Made by a program: the position numbers and the translations under genes. From contig NZ_BNJF01000001.1 of the NCBI RefSeq assembly GCF_016587355.1, positions 4,245,721 through 4,309,720 of the forward strand: a stretch of DNA of 64,000 nt, given 5' to 3'. Below the pieces are notes generated by a model, which did no database searches, was not told the origin of the DNA, and worked only from the letters and a program-made list of their open reading frames with translations. The stretch is from Ktedonospora formicarum (GTDB lineage: Bacteria; Chloroflexota; Ktedonobacteria; Ktedonobacterales; Ktedonobacteraceae). Shown in pieces: positions 1-7,472 of the stretch; positions within the stretch are counted from its first letter, which is position 1; every line of letters starts with the position of its first letter.

Positions 1-970
1 GAGCATATGCCGCTGCTAGATCCGCGATGCTGAGTGCCACTAATGCCAGGTAACTGAAGATGCTAAAGCGCTGGTATACCGCCAGTGAGCCATAGGCGAT
101 GGCGGCATATGCGGATGCCATCGCAATGAGTGCTGGTGGCGAAATGGTAACCAGGCTCCCTGCCGCAAGCTGATAGGCCGAGAAGCCAACCAGGGGGATC
201 AGGAGCGCGAAGATGGCGGTATAGATGAGGGAGACCACGCGGAAACTCGCGAATCGCTGGGCAATGAGACCGACCACGCCGAAGATGGCGTGTACCAGGA
301 GCATGATCAGGAATGAAACCAGCGGTTTATCCGTGGTCGCGACGAAGCCTAGCGAGCCCGCCAGAATCATAAAGGCTCCCAGCGAGGCGACAATATTGAT
401 GGTCTGGTCCTCAAAGAAGGATTTGAGCGAGAATACCTGTCGTGGCGCTTGTACGGGAGGTGGCGCAACCGGCGTCGATTTTGGTTTAGGAGTTGGCGTG
501 GGTGATGTTATGGTCTCATCTGCTGACCGTACAGGTTTCGAGGCTTGTGTTGTGCTTGGGTTTGTCAGCGATGCGACAGGTTCCGGAAAAAAGGTGATAT
601 GAGCAGATAGAGCAGGCTCAACTGTGGGTATCTTTTGCGTGGTCTGCTCTACTTGTATATCTGTGCTGGAAGTTGTAGCCGGTTTAACTGGTGCCTCGGG
701 CATGCTTGCGAGCGCTTGCGCGACCACTTTTGCCTGCTGTTCGCGTTGAAGCAGGAGCATACGGGCTTGATATGTGGAGATAAGCTCACTAACTGTGAGA
801 ATATTCCGTTGATAAATTGTGGCGCGGTGGAGGTCCCGTAGTGAGCGTTCGAGAAAGCTCTCTTCTTTCCGTATCTCTACGGGATAGTGGCAGCGAGGGC
901 ATTCATCGTTAGGTGGGTTGCCACGTATAGGCAAGGCACAGCAACCGCACCAGTGAGCAATGGTAGGCAT
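1..970 (-). CDS. Partial zinc-ribbon multi-pass membrane protein
   Basis: The reading frame starts at 970 (ATG, preceded by AGAGGT) and stays open to the window edge, so the C-terminus is missing. The first 27 residues hold a zinc-ribbon-like pattern (C8, C11, C24, C27). A Pro/Thr/Lys-rich linker follows to about residue 165, then hydrophobic helices begin after a FFEDQTINIVASLGAF segment. This layout (short zinc ribbon, low-complexity linker, polytopic membrane region) resembles DUF2157-like membrane proteins of Chloroflexota, but I do not recognise a function. It lies 106 bp downstream of the next gene on the same strand and may share its transcript. Confidence 0.6.
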   Translation of the reverse strand, partial: MPTIAHWCGCCALPIRGNPPNDECPRCHYPVEIRKEESFLERSLRDLHRATIYQRNILTVSELISTYQARMLLLQREQQAKVVAQALASMPEAPVKPATTSSTDIQVEQTTQKIPTVEPALSAHITFFPEPVASLTNPSTTQASKPVRSADETITSPTPTPKPKSTPVAPPPVQAPRQVFSLKSFFEDQTINIVASLGAFMILAGSLGFVATTDKPLVSFLIMLLVHAIFGVVGLIAQRFASFRVVSLIYTAIFALLIPLVGFSAYQLAAGSLVTISPPALIAMASAYAAIAYGSLAVYQRFSIFSYLALVALSIADLAAAYA

Positions 971-1076
971 GATTACCTCTTTTTCTGCTTATGTTGCCTT
1001 GAATGAGACCTGATAACAGATATCATGTCTTAAGAAATGATATTCGCGCAATAAGGATGAGTCCAGAATATGAGTT

Positions 1077-2249
1077 TCAGTGTACATCGTCCTTATTGTC
1101 TTCAAGAGTGTCATTTGTCCCATTATCCAGTGGATACCATTGTTGCAATCGGTTGTGAGCTGCTTTAAAGTGCGCAAGCACTTCCTCCTCGCGATGTGTG
1201 ATCTGCTCTCCTGGTAAGAGCGCGCGTCCAAAGCGGAAGGAGCCTTCTTGCTCGACATGTGTCCGGCGGGGTAGCGTTGAGGGGACCGGAAAGTGCTTCT
1301 TGCCCAGCGGATATGGCATATGAAACGAGAAGGTAAGATCTGAAAAGTCTGAAGGCTGGATTTCCAGGAGGTAGAGTGAGTAATAGTCCTGGATCTCTGT
1401 ATAGGTGCATTGAGAGCAGGCTTTGATCGCTTGTTTGTGTATAGCAGCATACTCCCAGGCTGACTCATAAAAGCCCTCATGTCGATCTTTATTATGGCTC
1501 TCGCAGAGCCAGAGCGAGTACTTGTGTGGCTCAGGAGGACGGTAGAAAGAGAGCCTTGCTAGGGGCGTTTGGGCAAGTAGCAACATTGCTATGTTCTTGC
1601 GTTGGTACCAAGCCTCTTTGCGCTGCTGATAAAGCGCGGCATATTTGATGGCATGCGTCTTCTTAAGTTGATTCTGTTTTGCCCAGCGTGAGCACCAAAC
1701 TGTCCAGTAGGCGAGTTCCAGCGTTGCGGTAAGCTCCGGTGATCCCTGCGCCTGCCATTGCGCCAGCATGTGCTCCCAGGATTCTCGCTGCTCTTCACGT
1801 GCGAGTTTGTTTGCCTCTCGACTGATGAGTGCTCGCTGATTACCATCGCTACGCTTCTGTTCAACGCTGGCTAGATGCTCATTACGCCAGCTCATTATAT
1901 CGTCCTGAGAAATGTTCATGAGTGTGAGGCGATCATGCACGGGGTAATTGATGGTGCGGCCCCATTTCTCAAATTGGCGGTAAGCAAGCACTGGTAGCCG
2001 TCCCTCTTCAATCCAGCGTCGGCGTTCGGATGCCGTGCATTGTAGCAACGCCTGGGCTTCGGTGGGTTCAACGGCAAGCTCGTTCGCGAACATCCTCAAG
2101 AGGCGATCCCGCTCCTGTAGATTGGTCTCGAAAAGCTGAACAAGCTGTTTGAGCAACTCTTTCTTCGCTATTTTGCTACTAGCTGGCAGACCAAAGAATG
2201 TCAGTAACTGGTCCTTGCTCAGTACTCGGTTGAGTTTACGCTCTTGCAT
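1077..2249 (-). CDS. Hypothetical protein, 390 aa
   Basis: ATG at 2249 has a strong GGAGGGG Shine-Dalgarno five bases upstream. The product is soluble, charged and Trp/Tyr-rich. Residues about 60-110 (ERRRWIEEGRLPVLAYRQF) look like a helical DNA-binding or homeodomain-like region, and a cysteine pair (CSQC) sits near residue 270. No catalytic motif is visible and I do not recognise the family. A perfect 8-bp inverted repeat lies just upstream at 2287-2305. Confidence 0.65.
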   Translation of the reverse strand: MQERKLNRVLSKDQLLTFFGLPASSKIAKKELLKQLVQLFETNLQERDRLLRMFANELAVEPTEAQALLQCTASERRRWIEEGRLPVLAYRQFEKWGRTINYPVHDRLTLMNISQDDIMSWRNEHLASVEQKRSDGNQRALISREANKLAREEQRESWEHMLAQWQAQGSPELTATLELAYWTVWCSRWAKQNQLKKTHAIKYAALYQQRKEAWYQRKNIAMLLLAQTPLARLSFYRPPEPHKYSLWLCESHNKDRHEGFYESAWEYAAIHKQAIKACSQCTYTEIQDYYSLYLLEIQPSDFSDLTFSFHMPYPLGKKHFPVPSTLPRRTHVEQEGSFRFGRALLPGEQITHREEEVLAHFKAAHNRLQQWYPLDNGTNDTLEDNKDDVH

Positions 2250-2286
2250 ACATTCCCCTCCACGTGAATAAGTCGTATGCCACTAT

Positions 2287-2305
2287 GTCTATAGTGTCTA
2301 TAGAC
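2287..2305 (-). promoter_or_regulatory. Inverted repeat upstream of the 390-aa gene
   Basis: GTCTATAG-TGT-CTATAGAC is a perfect 8-bp inverted repeat with a 3-base spacer, 38 bp upstream of the start codon at 2249. The size and position fit a dimeric repressor operator. No cognate regulator can be named. Confidence 0.4.
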
Positions 2306-2397
2306 TCTATACCTTCCTTATGGCTAAAAGCGGAAGCGAATGTGAGGGAATTGCATGCAAGAAGTAGAGATATCGCATTTGCGGTCTCTATCTATAT

Positions 2398-2436
2398 AGA
2401 GAAGCGTCACTGGCATGCAAGCAGTGACGCTTCTCT
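2398..2436 (-). terminator. Hairpin downstream of the thioesterase gene
   Basis: A 15-bp perfect stem (2398-2412 with 2422-2436) closes a 9-base loop that contains GCATGC. It lies 64 bp past the stop of the thioesterase gene, so it is probably a terminator, although neither side has a clear U tract. Confidence 0.5.
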
Positions 2437-2499
2437 GTATAATGGTTAGTTGCAAAGTGGTATGCCTATCCTCTGCCCATCCTCATTGGCATAAGCTAT

Positions 2500-3042
2500 T
2501 TAAAGGTTGCCTTTAAGCACCTCTTCAAGATGCTGGAGGTGCTTACGGCGAATGCGTGCGCGTTCAATGATGGCTGTCTCTTCATCGTTGGCGGGGACAA
2601 GAGGTGGTACAGGCGTTGGTTTGCGATTTTCGTCCAGCGCGACGTAGATGACGTAGCTACTGGCGATCTTGCGCACTTCGCGGGTAATCAGGTCTTCGGC
2701 TGTGACTTCAACGCCAACCTCCATACTAGTGCGCCCGACATTGTGCATCTCGCAATTTACAGATACAACATCGCCGATAAAGGCGGGAGCCAGGAAGTCG
2801 AAGCGCTCGACTCTGGCGGTTACGACGTAGGGGCGATGACAGTGCTTGATGGCGACAACCGCTGCTGCTTCGTCAACCATGCGCATAATGACGCCGCCAT
2901 GTACGTTCCCCTGGCTATTGGCGTCAATAAGTTCCATATTTCGTCGGGTTGTGCTGCGCGAATAGGCGATACTATGACCCTGGGTGAGATCTATTTTGGG
3001 TAGATTCTTGTATCTATTGGCAATTCTTTCGAATGGGTTCAT
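2500..3042 (-). CDS. Acyl-CoA thioesterase, hot-dog fold (YciA/ACOT type)
   Basis: A 180-residue single hot-dog domain protein expected to hydrolyse acyl-CoA to free fatty acid and CoA in the cytoplasm. Residues about 47-60 (GNVHGGVIMRMVDEAA) match the family's central helix, in which the Asp of the VDEAA segment is the usual catalytic acid; the strand pattern VTARVERFDFLAPAFIGDVV follows. The C-terminal 35 residues form a charged helix (RARIRRKHLQHLEE), as in cytosolic long-chain acyl-CoA hydrolases. ATG at 3042 has GGAGAG 11 bases upstream. It stands alone with a hairpin downstream. Substrate chain length cannot be read from the sequence. Confidence 0.85.
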   Translation of the reverse strand: MNPFERIANRYKNLPKIDLTQGHSIAYSRSTTRRNMELIDANSQGNVHGGVIMRMVDEAAAVVAIKHCHRPYVVTARVERFDFLAPAFIGDVVSVNCEMHNVGRTSMEVGVEVTAEDLITREVRKIASSYVIYVALDENRKPTPVPPLVPANDEETAIIERARIRRKHLQHLEEVLKGNL

Positions 3043-3303
3043 GGGTTCGTTTCTCTCCGATAAGGTAGTTAAAAATTTGTTCGCTGTTACACAACTCTTA
3101 TTCTATCATCTTATAGCTGACCAAGGTTTGATGGCGTATCTTCCATGTGTATTTGTCAGACCACGCCCGAGGATGGAGTGTGAAATAACTCATAGCCATA
3201 TTTTTGAACTTCCTGTATCTTGAACATAAGATAACGGCAGTGATAGATATGTTCTTTATTGATAGCAAAATTGTGTGTATCATAAAATTGCCCTTAAAAA
3301 GTC

Positions 3304-3346
3304 TTGACAAACCCACAAAAGACAGGTACATTTACTTATGTAAATG
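3304..3346 (+). promoter_or_regulatory. Promoter with overlapping palindrome ahead of the Ubl/Y-RNA/Ro locus
   Basis: TTGACA at 3304-3309 and TACATT at 3327-3332 are spaced by 17 bp. The palindrome CATTTAC-TTAT-GTAAATG (3329-3346) covers the -10 box and the expected start point, the position of a repressor site. The rest of the 360-bp gap 3043-3403 shows no gene. Confidence 0.6.
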
Positions 3347-3403
3347 ATGCTTGACAAAAAACAAAGTCATGTGGATTTGACAATATCTTCAGGAGGTACA
3401 CCG

Positions 3404-3625
3404 ATGACTGGACGAACACTTCAGACACTGCATGTGCGCTTCGAGGGTCGGAGCACTGAGCTTCCTATGGAAGTGTTGTTCGGCCTACAAGCTGATGCGT
3501 CTGATGAGCAGGTGAAACAGACGGTGATCCTCCACTTCCATCTTCTTCCGCACTCGCTGGACGATCACGTGGTTATACGCAGTAGTAACGCGATTATCGT
3601 GCGTCCGGAGGCGATCTACGGTTAG
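3404..3625 (+). CDS. Small ubiquitin-like (beta-grasp) candidate, 73 aa
   Basis: ATG at 3404 is preceded by AGGAGGT at ideal spacing; an upstream in-frame start at 3344 lacks one. The predicted pattern is strand-strand (TLHVRFEGRSTELPMEVLF), helix (SDEQVKQTVILHFHL), then strands (DHVVIRSSNAIIVRP), which suits a beta-grasp fold. The protein ends EAIYG with a C-terminal Gly, as expected of a protein activated by an E1. It heads the locus that contains the Y-RNA array, the Ro60-like protein and an E1-like enzyme. The ubiquitin-like call is inference from size, pattern, C-terminal Gly and neighbours; there is no Gly-Gly tail. It could instead be an unrelated small protein. Confidence 0.55.
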   Translation: MTGRTLQTLHVRFEGRSTELPMEVLFGLQADASDEQVKQTVILHFHLLPHSLDDHVVIRSSNAIIVRPEAIYG

Positions 3626-3653
3626 GGCAATCTGCCGCACCAAGAAATGAACG

Positions 3654-3741
3654 GCCTGCTCGCGTTCCGACAAGAGGAGCTTACACACTATCCCTCACGT
3701 GGGTTTTTGTATCATAGCTCCGCTAACTTGCACGAGCAGGC
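3654..3741 (+). ncRNA. Y-RNA-like RNA 1 (short form, no tRNA-like module)
   Basis: An outer 9-bp stem pairs 3654-3662 (GCCTGCTCG) with 3733-3741. An inner stem GGAGC (3676-3680) pairs with GCTCC (3717-3721). The motif AGCTTACACACT (3678-3689) matches the AGCTTACAAACT block of the three following RNAs, and AACTTG (3725-3730) matches their GACTCG block on the opposite arm. The top is only a small CCC/GGG hairpin (3692-3703). It therefore looks like the Ro-binding stem without the tRNA-like domain. Identification rests on shared architecture with its neighbours and the adjacent Ro60 gene. Confidence 0.55.
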
Positions 3742-3764
3742 TTATTTGCTGGTCCTTCGCTAGT

Positions 3765-3932
3765 CCAGGGCCGGGATGTACTCCCACTGAATAAGCTTAC
3801 AAACTTTGGATCAAATACCGAAAGGTTCGCAGGTTCGAATCCTGCTAGACCTGAACAGGTCTATGGCGGAGCGGCTAAACGCGTTTGACTGTTTTGAACA
3901 TAGCTTATTCGACTCGTACGTGCCGTTCCTGG
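3765..3932 (+). ncRNA. Y-RNA-like RNA 2 with permuted tRNA-like module (YrlA-like)
   Basis: Outer stems: CCAGG/CCTGG (3765-3769/3928-3932), CGG/CCG, ATGTAC/GTACGT (3776-3781/3916-3921) and GAATAAGCT/AGCTTATTC (3789-3797/3902-3910). Inside, in order: anticodon-stem 3' strand CAAAC (3800-3804), a small variable hairpin with a GAAA loop (3817-3826), a T-arm GCAGG-TTCGAAT-CCTGC (3829-3845), an acceptor-like stem closed by a loop (3846-3863), a D-arm with GG in the loop (3866-3882), and the anticodon-stem 5' strand GTTTG (3883-3887), which pairs with CAAAC. This is tRNA order circularly permuted at the acceptor end, the known layout of YrlA-type bacterial Y RNAs. It lies upstream of the Ro60-like gene. 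Confidence 0.8.
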
Positions 3933-3976
3933 AATGGCGAAGAGCCTGCAAAAGATCGCAGGAATGATAGAAAGAG

Positions 3977-4134
3977 AAGACCGGGGTGCGCTCTTACAGT
4001 TTGAGCTTACAAACTCGGATTGATAATCCAGTGGTTGCGGGTTCAAGCCCCGTGAAGTCCCCCAGTGGGGGCTTTTAGCTCAATTGGTAGAGCACTGCTT
4101 TGAATTGCTCATGCGACTCGCGCGCCCCGGTCTT
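3977..4134 (+). ncRNA. Y-RNA-like RNA 3 with permuted tRNA-like module (YrlA-like)
   Basis: A continuous 15-bp outer stem pairs 3977-3991 with 4120-4134. GAGC (4003-4006) pairs with GCTC (4107-4110). The tRNA-like module runs: CAAA (4010-4013), a variable arm GGATT/AATCC (4017-4029), a T-arm GCGGG-TTCAAGC-CCCGT (4037-4053), an acceptor-like 9-bp stem with loop CAGT (4054-4075), the U8-A9 equivalents (4076-4077), a textbook D-arm GCTCAATTGGTAGAGC (4078-4093) and TTTG (4099-4102), which pairs with CAAA. The D- and T-arms are good enough to act on tRNA-modifying enzymes. Conserved AGCTTACAAACT at 4004-4015 and GACTCG at 4115-4120. Confidence 0.85.
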
Positions 4135-4170
4135 ACCTTTTCTGTCCGCGCTTCAAATAACATCTATTTT

Positions 4171-4321
4171 GCCCTGTACTCTCACTCTGTAGAGCTTACA
4201 AACTTGGTACGCCTCTATGGTGACATAGTGGCTAACTGGTTCGACTCCAGTACTCGCCGGGCTTGCCCGGTACCGTCCAGGTTCGCCTGGACATCTAAAG
4301 CTCTCCCGACTCGTACAGGGC
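4171..4321 (+). ncRNA. Y-RNA-like RNA 4 with diverged tRNA-like module
   Basis: A perfect 9-bp outer stem pairs GCCCTGTAC (4171-4179) with GTACAGGGC (4313-4321), followed by a T-rich run (TCTCTTTTC). AGAGC (4191-4195) pairs with GCTCT (4300-4304). Inside are a variable-arm hairpin with a GTGA loop (4215-4228), a T-arm ACTGG-TTCGACT-CCAGT (4235-4251) and an acceptor-like CCGGG/CCCGG hairpin (4257-4270). Where RNAs 2 and 3 have a D-arm there is instead a perfect GTCCAGG-TTCG-CCTGGAC hairpin (4275-4292), and the CAAAC partner strand is missing. The conserved blocks AGCTTACAAACT (4193-4204) and GACTCG (4308-4313) are kept. Confidence 0.75.
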
Positions 4322-4405
4322 TCTCTTTTCTTCCTCAAACCAAGACTCGCGCGGTACCGTCGTGCTCTCGACCTGTAGCGCGCTCAGACGAAAGAGGTGG
4401 CTTTC

Positions 4406-5869
4406 ATGGCAGAGACGCAAGAGCACGATATTCGTGCGCAAATCCTGAACACATTCCTTATGACGCCGCATCGCAAGCTGGGCGAGCTGGCACCCTTGCA
4501 CACCGATGCTCTGGAGCGTGATCCGCTCTTCTACGGCCACCTTGCGCCCTGGTACTTTAAGAATGGTGAGGTCCGGGATCACCGTGTGCTCTTTATCGCG
4601 CATCTCGCTACTAGCGACTATCCTGAGTTTCGTGAAGTGGCGTGGGTGTTGCTCCAGCAGCTTGCACCGTACGAGGTTTCGCGTGTCCTCGATCATGCCA
4701 AGAAGGTCGTGGGTAAGGTGCCCCGTTCGCTCAAGGGGGCCATTGAGCACTATCTGCGCCAGCGCGAGGAGAATCCCAGGCAGTTCGATGGCGCGGCTAT
4801 GCGCGCGCGTAGTGATCTCAAGCATCTGTATGCTAGCCTGCGTATCAAGCCGGGACCACGTGCTCAGGCTACCTTGTTCGAGCGCCGTCCGCCAGAGGAT
4901 AGCACCCTTGCGGTCCTTAAGAAGCTTGCGAAGGCTGAAGACGTCCAGGAGCAGGCTCTCCTGATCTTGGAGAATAAGATTCCCTACACCACAGCGATTG
5001 GCGCGGTGAAGCAGATTACTCCGGCATTGCTGGTGGCGTTGATTATATCGATGTCTCCTCAGGAAGTCATTAATAACATGGCAATGCTCAAGCGTCGTGG
5101 GGCGATGGATAACGCCGAAGTGAAGGCGCTTATCGAAGAGAAACTAACTCAAGCGACCAGCGATAAGCGCGTCTCGACTATGAAAGCTAAGAAGGCTGCG
5201 AGCGTTGCCAAATTGGATGAGTCTAGCACGCGTCTGCTCAATGAGGTCACCAATAAGCGTGTCGCGAGTAAGGTCGAGGTCAAGCGTCCGACCGCATTAC
5301 TGGTTGATAAGAGTAGCTCGATGACTCAGGCTATCGATGTCTCAAAGCAGATCGCGGCCCTGGTGAGCTCGGTCATCTCCGCTGAATTCCGGGTCTATGC
5401 CTTCGACTCGGCGGCCTTCGAGGTCAAGGTTTCGGCACCTGAGAAGGAGCGTCCCGAACTCAGCGATTGGGATCAGGCTTTCAAGTTTATCAAGGCTAAC
5501 GGTAGCACCAGTATTGGCGCGGGCGTGGCGAAGATGCGCGCTGATAACTTCCGTGCTGAAATGATCGTGGTCGTGACGGATGGTGGTGAGAATACCGCGC
5601 CAACCTTCAATGCTGCCTATGATCAGTACGTCGAAACCTTGAAGAGCTACCCTTCGGTGATTATCGTCGAGGTTGGGTATGTAACCGAGCGCTTTGAGAA
5701 GTCGCTGCGAGAGCATGGTATTGAAGTGATGAACTATCGCTTCAATGGCGATTACTATAGCCTGCCGAACCTGCTGCCATTGCTTAATGCAGCAACGCGC
5801 GCGGAACTGGTCGACTTGATTATGAGCCAGGAGTTGCCCCAGCACCCCAAGCCACTTCAGGCAGTCTAA
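4406..5869 (+). CDS. rsr: Ro60-like protein (TROVE ring plus vWA domain)
   Basis: A 487-residue bacterial orthologue of Ro60/Rsr, a ring-shaped RNA-binding protein that binds Y RNAs and misfolded RNAs. The N-terminal 270 residues are all-helical TROVE repeats, with a family-like segment near 215-245 (SPQEVINNMAMLKRRGAMD). The vWA domain has an intact MIDAS: DKSSS at about 301-305, Thr in NGSTSIGAG, and Asp in VVVTDGGEN. It is somewhat shorter than typical Ro60. ATG at 4406 has AGAGG eight bases upstream; an upstream GTG at 4397 would overlap that site. The gene directly follows four Y-RNA-like RNAs, which supports an RNA chaperone or quality-control role. Confidence 0.85.
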   Translation: MAETQEHDIRAQILNTFLMTPHRKLGELAPLHTDALERDPLFYGHLAPWYFKNGEVRDHRVLFIAHLATSDYPEFREVAWVLLQQLAPYEVSRVLDHAKKVVGKVPRSLKGAIEHYLRQREENPRQFDGAAMRARSDLKHLYASLRIKPGPRAQATLFERRPPEDSTLAVLKKLAKAEDVQEQALLILENKIPYTTAIGAVKQITPALLVALIISMSPQEVINNMAMLKRRGAMDNAEVKALIEEKLTQATSDKRVSTMKAKKAASVAKLDESSTRLLNEVTNKRVASKVEVKRPTALLVDKSSSMTQAIDVSKQIAALVSSVISAEFRVYAFDSAAFEVKVSAPEKERPELSDWDQAFKFIKANGSTSIGAGVAKMRADNFRAEMIVVVTDGGENTAPTFNAAYDQYVETLKSYPSVIIVEVGYVTERFEKSLREHGIEVMNYRFNGDYYSLPNLLPLLNAATRAELVDLIMSQELPQHPKPLQAV

Positions 5870-5876
5870 TCTAACG

Positions 5877-5910
5877 AGAGAGTATCTCCCGCCACAGAGA
5901 GATACTCTCT
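5877..5910. terminator. Bidirectional hairpin between the Ro60-like and GNAT genes
   Basis: A perfect 12-bp stem (5877-5888 with 5899-5910) lies between two convergent stop codons, a normal place for a shared terminator. Confidence 0.7.
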
Positions 5911-5913
5911 GTT

Positions 5914-6381
5914 CTATTGCTCCTTTGCCCTGGCATCCAGATAAATGTTGGGAAAGGCGCGCTCCATATAGCGTTCAGTGGAGGTCGGGCGTTGGAAACC
6001 ACTCTTCTCATAGAGGCCGTGCGCGTCGTGCGTCAGGAGCATCCAGCGTCGCAGTCCTTGCAAGTTCGGATGAGCTGCGACTTTCTCCATCAACCATTTA
6101 CTGAGGCCGCGCCCACGATATACTGGCAGGATAAAGACATCGCCGATATAGGCAAAGGTCGTGTAATCGGTCACCACGCGCGCATAACCAACCTGCTTGC
6201 TTCCTAGATAGACACCAAAGTTCAGGGAGTGCTCAATAGCTTGCTGTACCGTTTCCAGGGGGATGCCTTTGGCCCAGTACGAGGTTGAAAGAAACTGGTG
6301 AATGGTCGCGGTGTCGAGCCTGGTTGGATCTGTGCTGATTGTATACTCGTTGTGTTGCCACTCTTGTATGTGTATATCCAT
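5914..6381 (-). CDS. GNAT family N-acetyltransferase
   Basis: A 155-residue acetyl-CoA-dependent transferase. The acetyl-CoA binding core is visible as the strand IGDVFILPVYRGRGLSKWL, carrying the R/Q-x-x-G-x-G/A-like loop (YRGRGLSKW), followed by GLYEKSGFQRP near the C-terminus. I chose ATG at 6381 because AGGAAGGG lies just upstream; a longer frame exists. The substrate is unknown. It sits on the opposite strand between the Ro60-like gene and the E1-like pair and may simply interrupt that locus. Confidence 0.85.
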   Translation of the reverse strand: MDIHIQEWQHNEYTISTDPTRLDTATIHQFLSTSYWAKGIPLETVQQAIEHSLNFGVYLGSKQVGYARVVTDYTTFAYIGDVFILPVYRGRGLSKWLMEKVAAHPNLQGLRRWMLLTHDAHGLYEKSGFQRPTSTERYMERAFPNIYLDARAKEQ

Positions 6382-6522
6382 GCCGTTCCCTTCCTTGCTT
6401 GGGGCGATGATGAGATTGCTCATAGTATAGCTCTACTATGCGAACGAGCGCGAGAGCCAATCGCCGTGAATGCCAGGGAGCCAAGTCGCCTGTGGAATAA
6501 GTTCATGAGAGTAGGAGTCTCT

Positions 6523-7470
6523 ATGCCACGAGAAAAGAAGCCCAGGGTTGATCCTCGTGCGCTTATCGCGCGTATACACCAGCAGAGCCAGGAAGCGTTG
6601 CGCCGCGAAATCATCGCACCTGTGCTGCCACAGGGCCGTATTCGTACAAGGATCGCGGGCCTTGTCTACGAGTTTGAGCTAGTACCAAAAGACTTTGTGG
6701 GTTGGGGCCGCTTCCGACCTCGTAATGAGCGCGAGGTTGAGCTGATAGAGGAGGCGCAACCCTGGGAGCGCGGCGGTTACCTTGAACTGCTACCCGCCCT
6801 GCGCGTTGTTCTCCTCTGGCCTGATAACACTATGCGCGTGCCAGGAACCTGGTGGGCTATTCCTTTCAACTCCTCGGACGCGCATCAGCGCTTTGGAATA
6901 TCTGCCGAACCAATACCTATCCTCCTTTGTGATCCTGGTAACGGTGCAGAGCGCTTCGAGCGTGCTATCGCGCGCGTCGATGGTAAGCAACTCTGGTTTG
7001 AAGGGCCTGATTTGCGATCGGACCCGCGCCATGCTGAATGGCTACGGGACGCGACCACGCGAGAAGATACGGTTGAGCGCCTCTTATCTGGTCTGGCAGC
7101 ATCGGAGCGTCAGGCGTTTCTGATCTGGCAGGTCCGCCAGCTTGAAAAGACCCTGGCTGAAGAGCGGAGAGCGAGCGGTTTTGCATCGGACAATATTGCC
7201 CTCGAAGCCCGCTTGCGTTATGCACTCGCCAAGGCTGATGCTCGTCTGCACAGCTTTAGCGAATTGCCTGGGTATGCTGGGGCACCGTCGCACCTCGTCG
7301 TGGAGTGGAGCATGCGCGAACAGGATTATCGTTATCGCTCAACCATCGATACACAGCTCAATGTCGTCTCCAGCGGGATATGCCTCAGTGACCGTGATAG
7401 CGACTTTGATCTAACCAGTCTTGTCGATGTCATGATTAACGCGGATGATCCCTATTATGATTGGGAGTGA
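6523..7470 (+). CDS. Unknown 315-aa protein, coupled to the E1-like gene
   Basis: ATG at 6523 follows TAGGAG. The first ~40 residues are basic and helical; residues about 45-150 are beta-rich with many Trp and Pro (RIAGLVYEFELVPKD, GWGRFRP, VPGTWWAIPF); residues about 175-260 are helical and may form a coiled coil (IWQVRQLEKTLAEERR). The C-terminus is acidic (DPYYDWE). I do not recognise the family. Its stop is two bases before the E1-like start, so the two are very probably co-translated and may work together, for example as a conjugation partner or target-recognition subunit. That role is inference from position only. Confidence 0.7.
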   Translation: MPREKKPRVDPRALIARIHQQSQEALRREIIAPVLPQGRIRTRIAGLVYEFELVPKDFVGWGRFRPRNEREVELIEEAQPWERGGYLELLPALRVVLLWPDNTMRVPGTWWAIPFNSSDAHQRFGISAEPIPILLCDPGNGAERFERAIARVDGKQLWFEGPDLRSDPRHAEWLRDATTREDTVERLLSGLAASERQAFLIWQVRQLEKTLAEERRASGFASDNIALEARLRYALAKADARLHSFSELPGYAGAPSHLVVEWSMREQDYRYRSTIDTQLNVVSSGICLSDRDSDFDLTSLVDVMINADDPYYDWE

Positions 7471-7472
7471 GG

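Noticed and set aside
225..602. Open frame on the plus strand over the first gene
   Set aside because: The minus-strand frame has a zinc ribbon, membrane helices and a ribosome site; the plus frame has neither motif nor start signal.
3829..3887. Ordinary tRNA gene suggested by T-arm and D-arm sequences
   Set aside because: The T-arm precedes the D-arm, the acceptor strands are joined by a loop, no CCA end or usable anticodon exists, and three related copies share extra flanking stems. A Y-RNA module fits better.
4043..4102. Second tRNA candidate with a perfect D-arm
   Set aside because: Again the halves are in reverse order and the outer 15-bp stem encloses both; it is not a linear tRNA.
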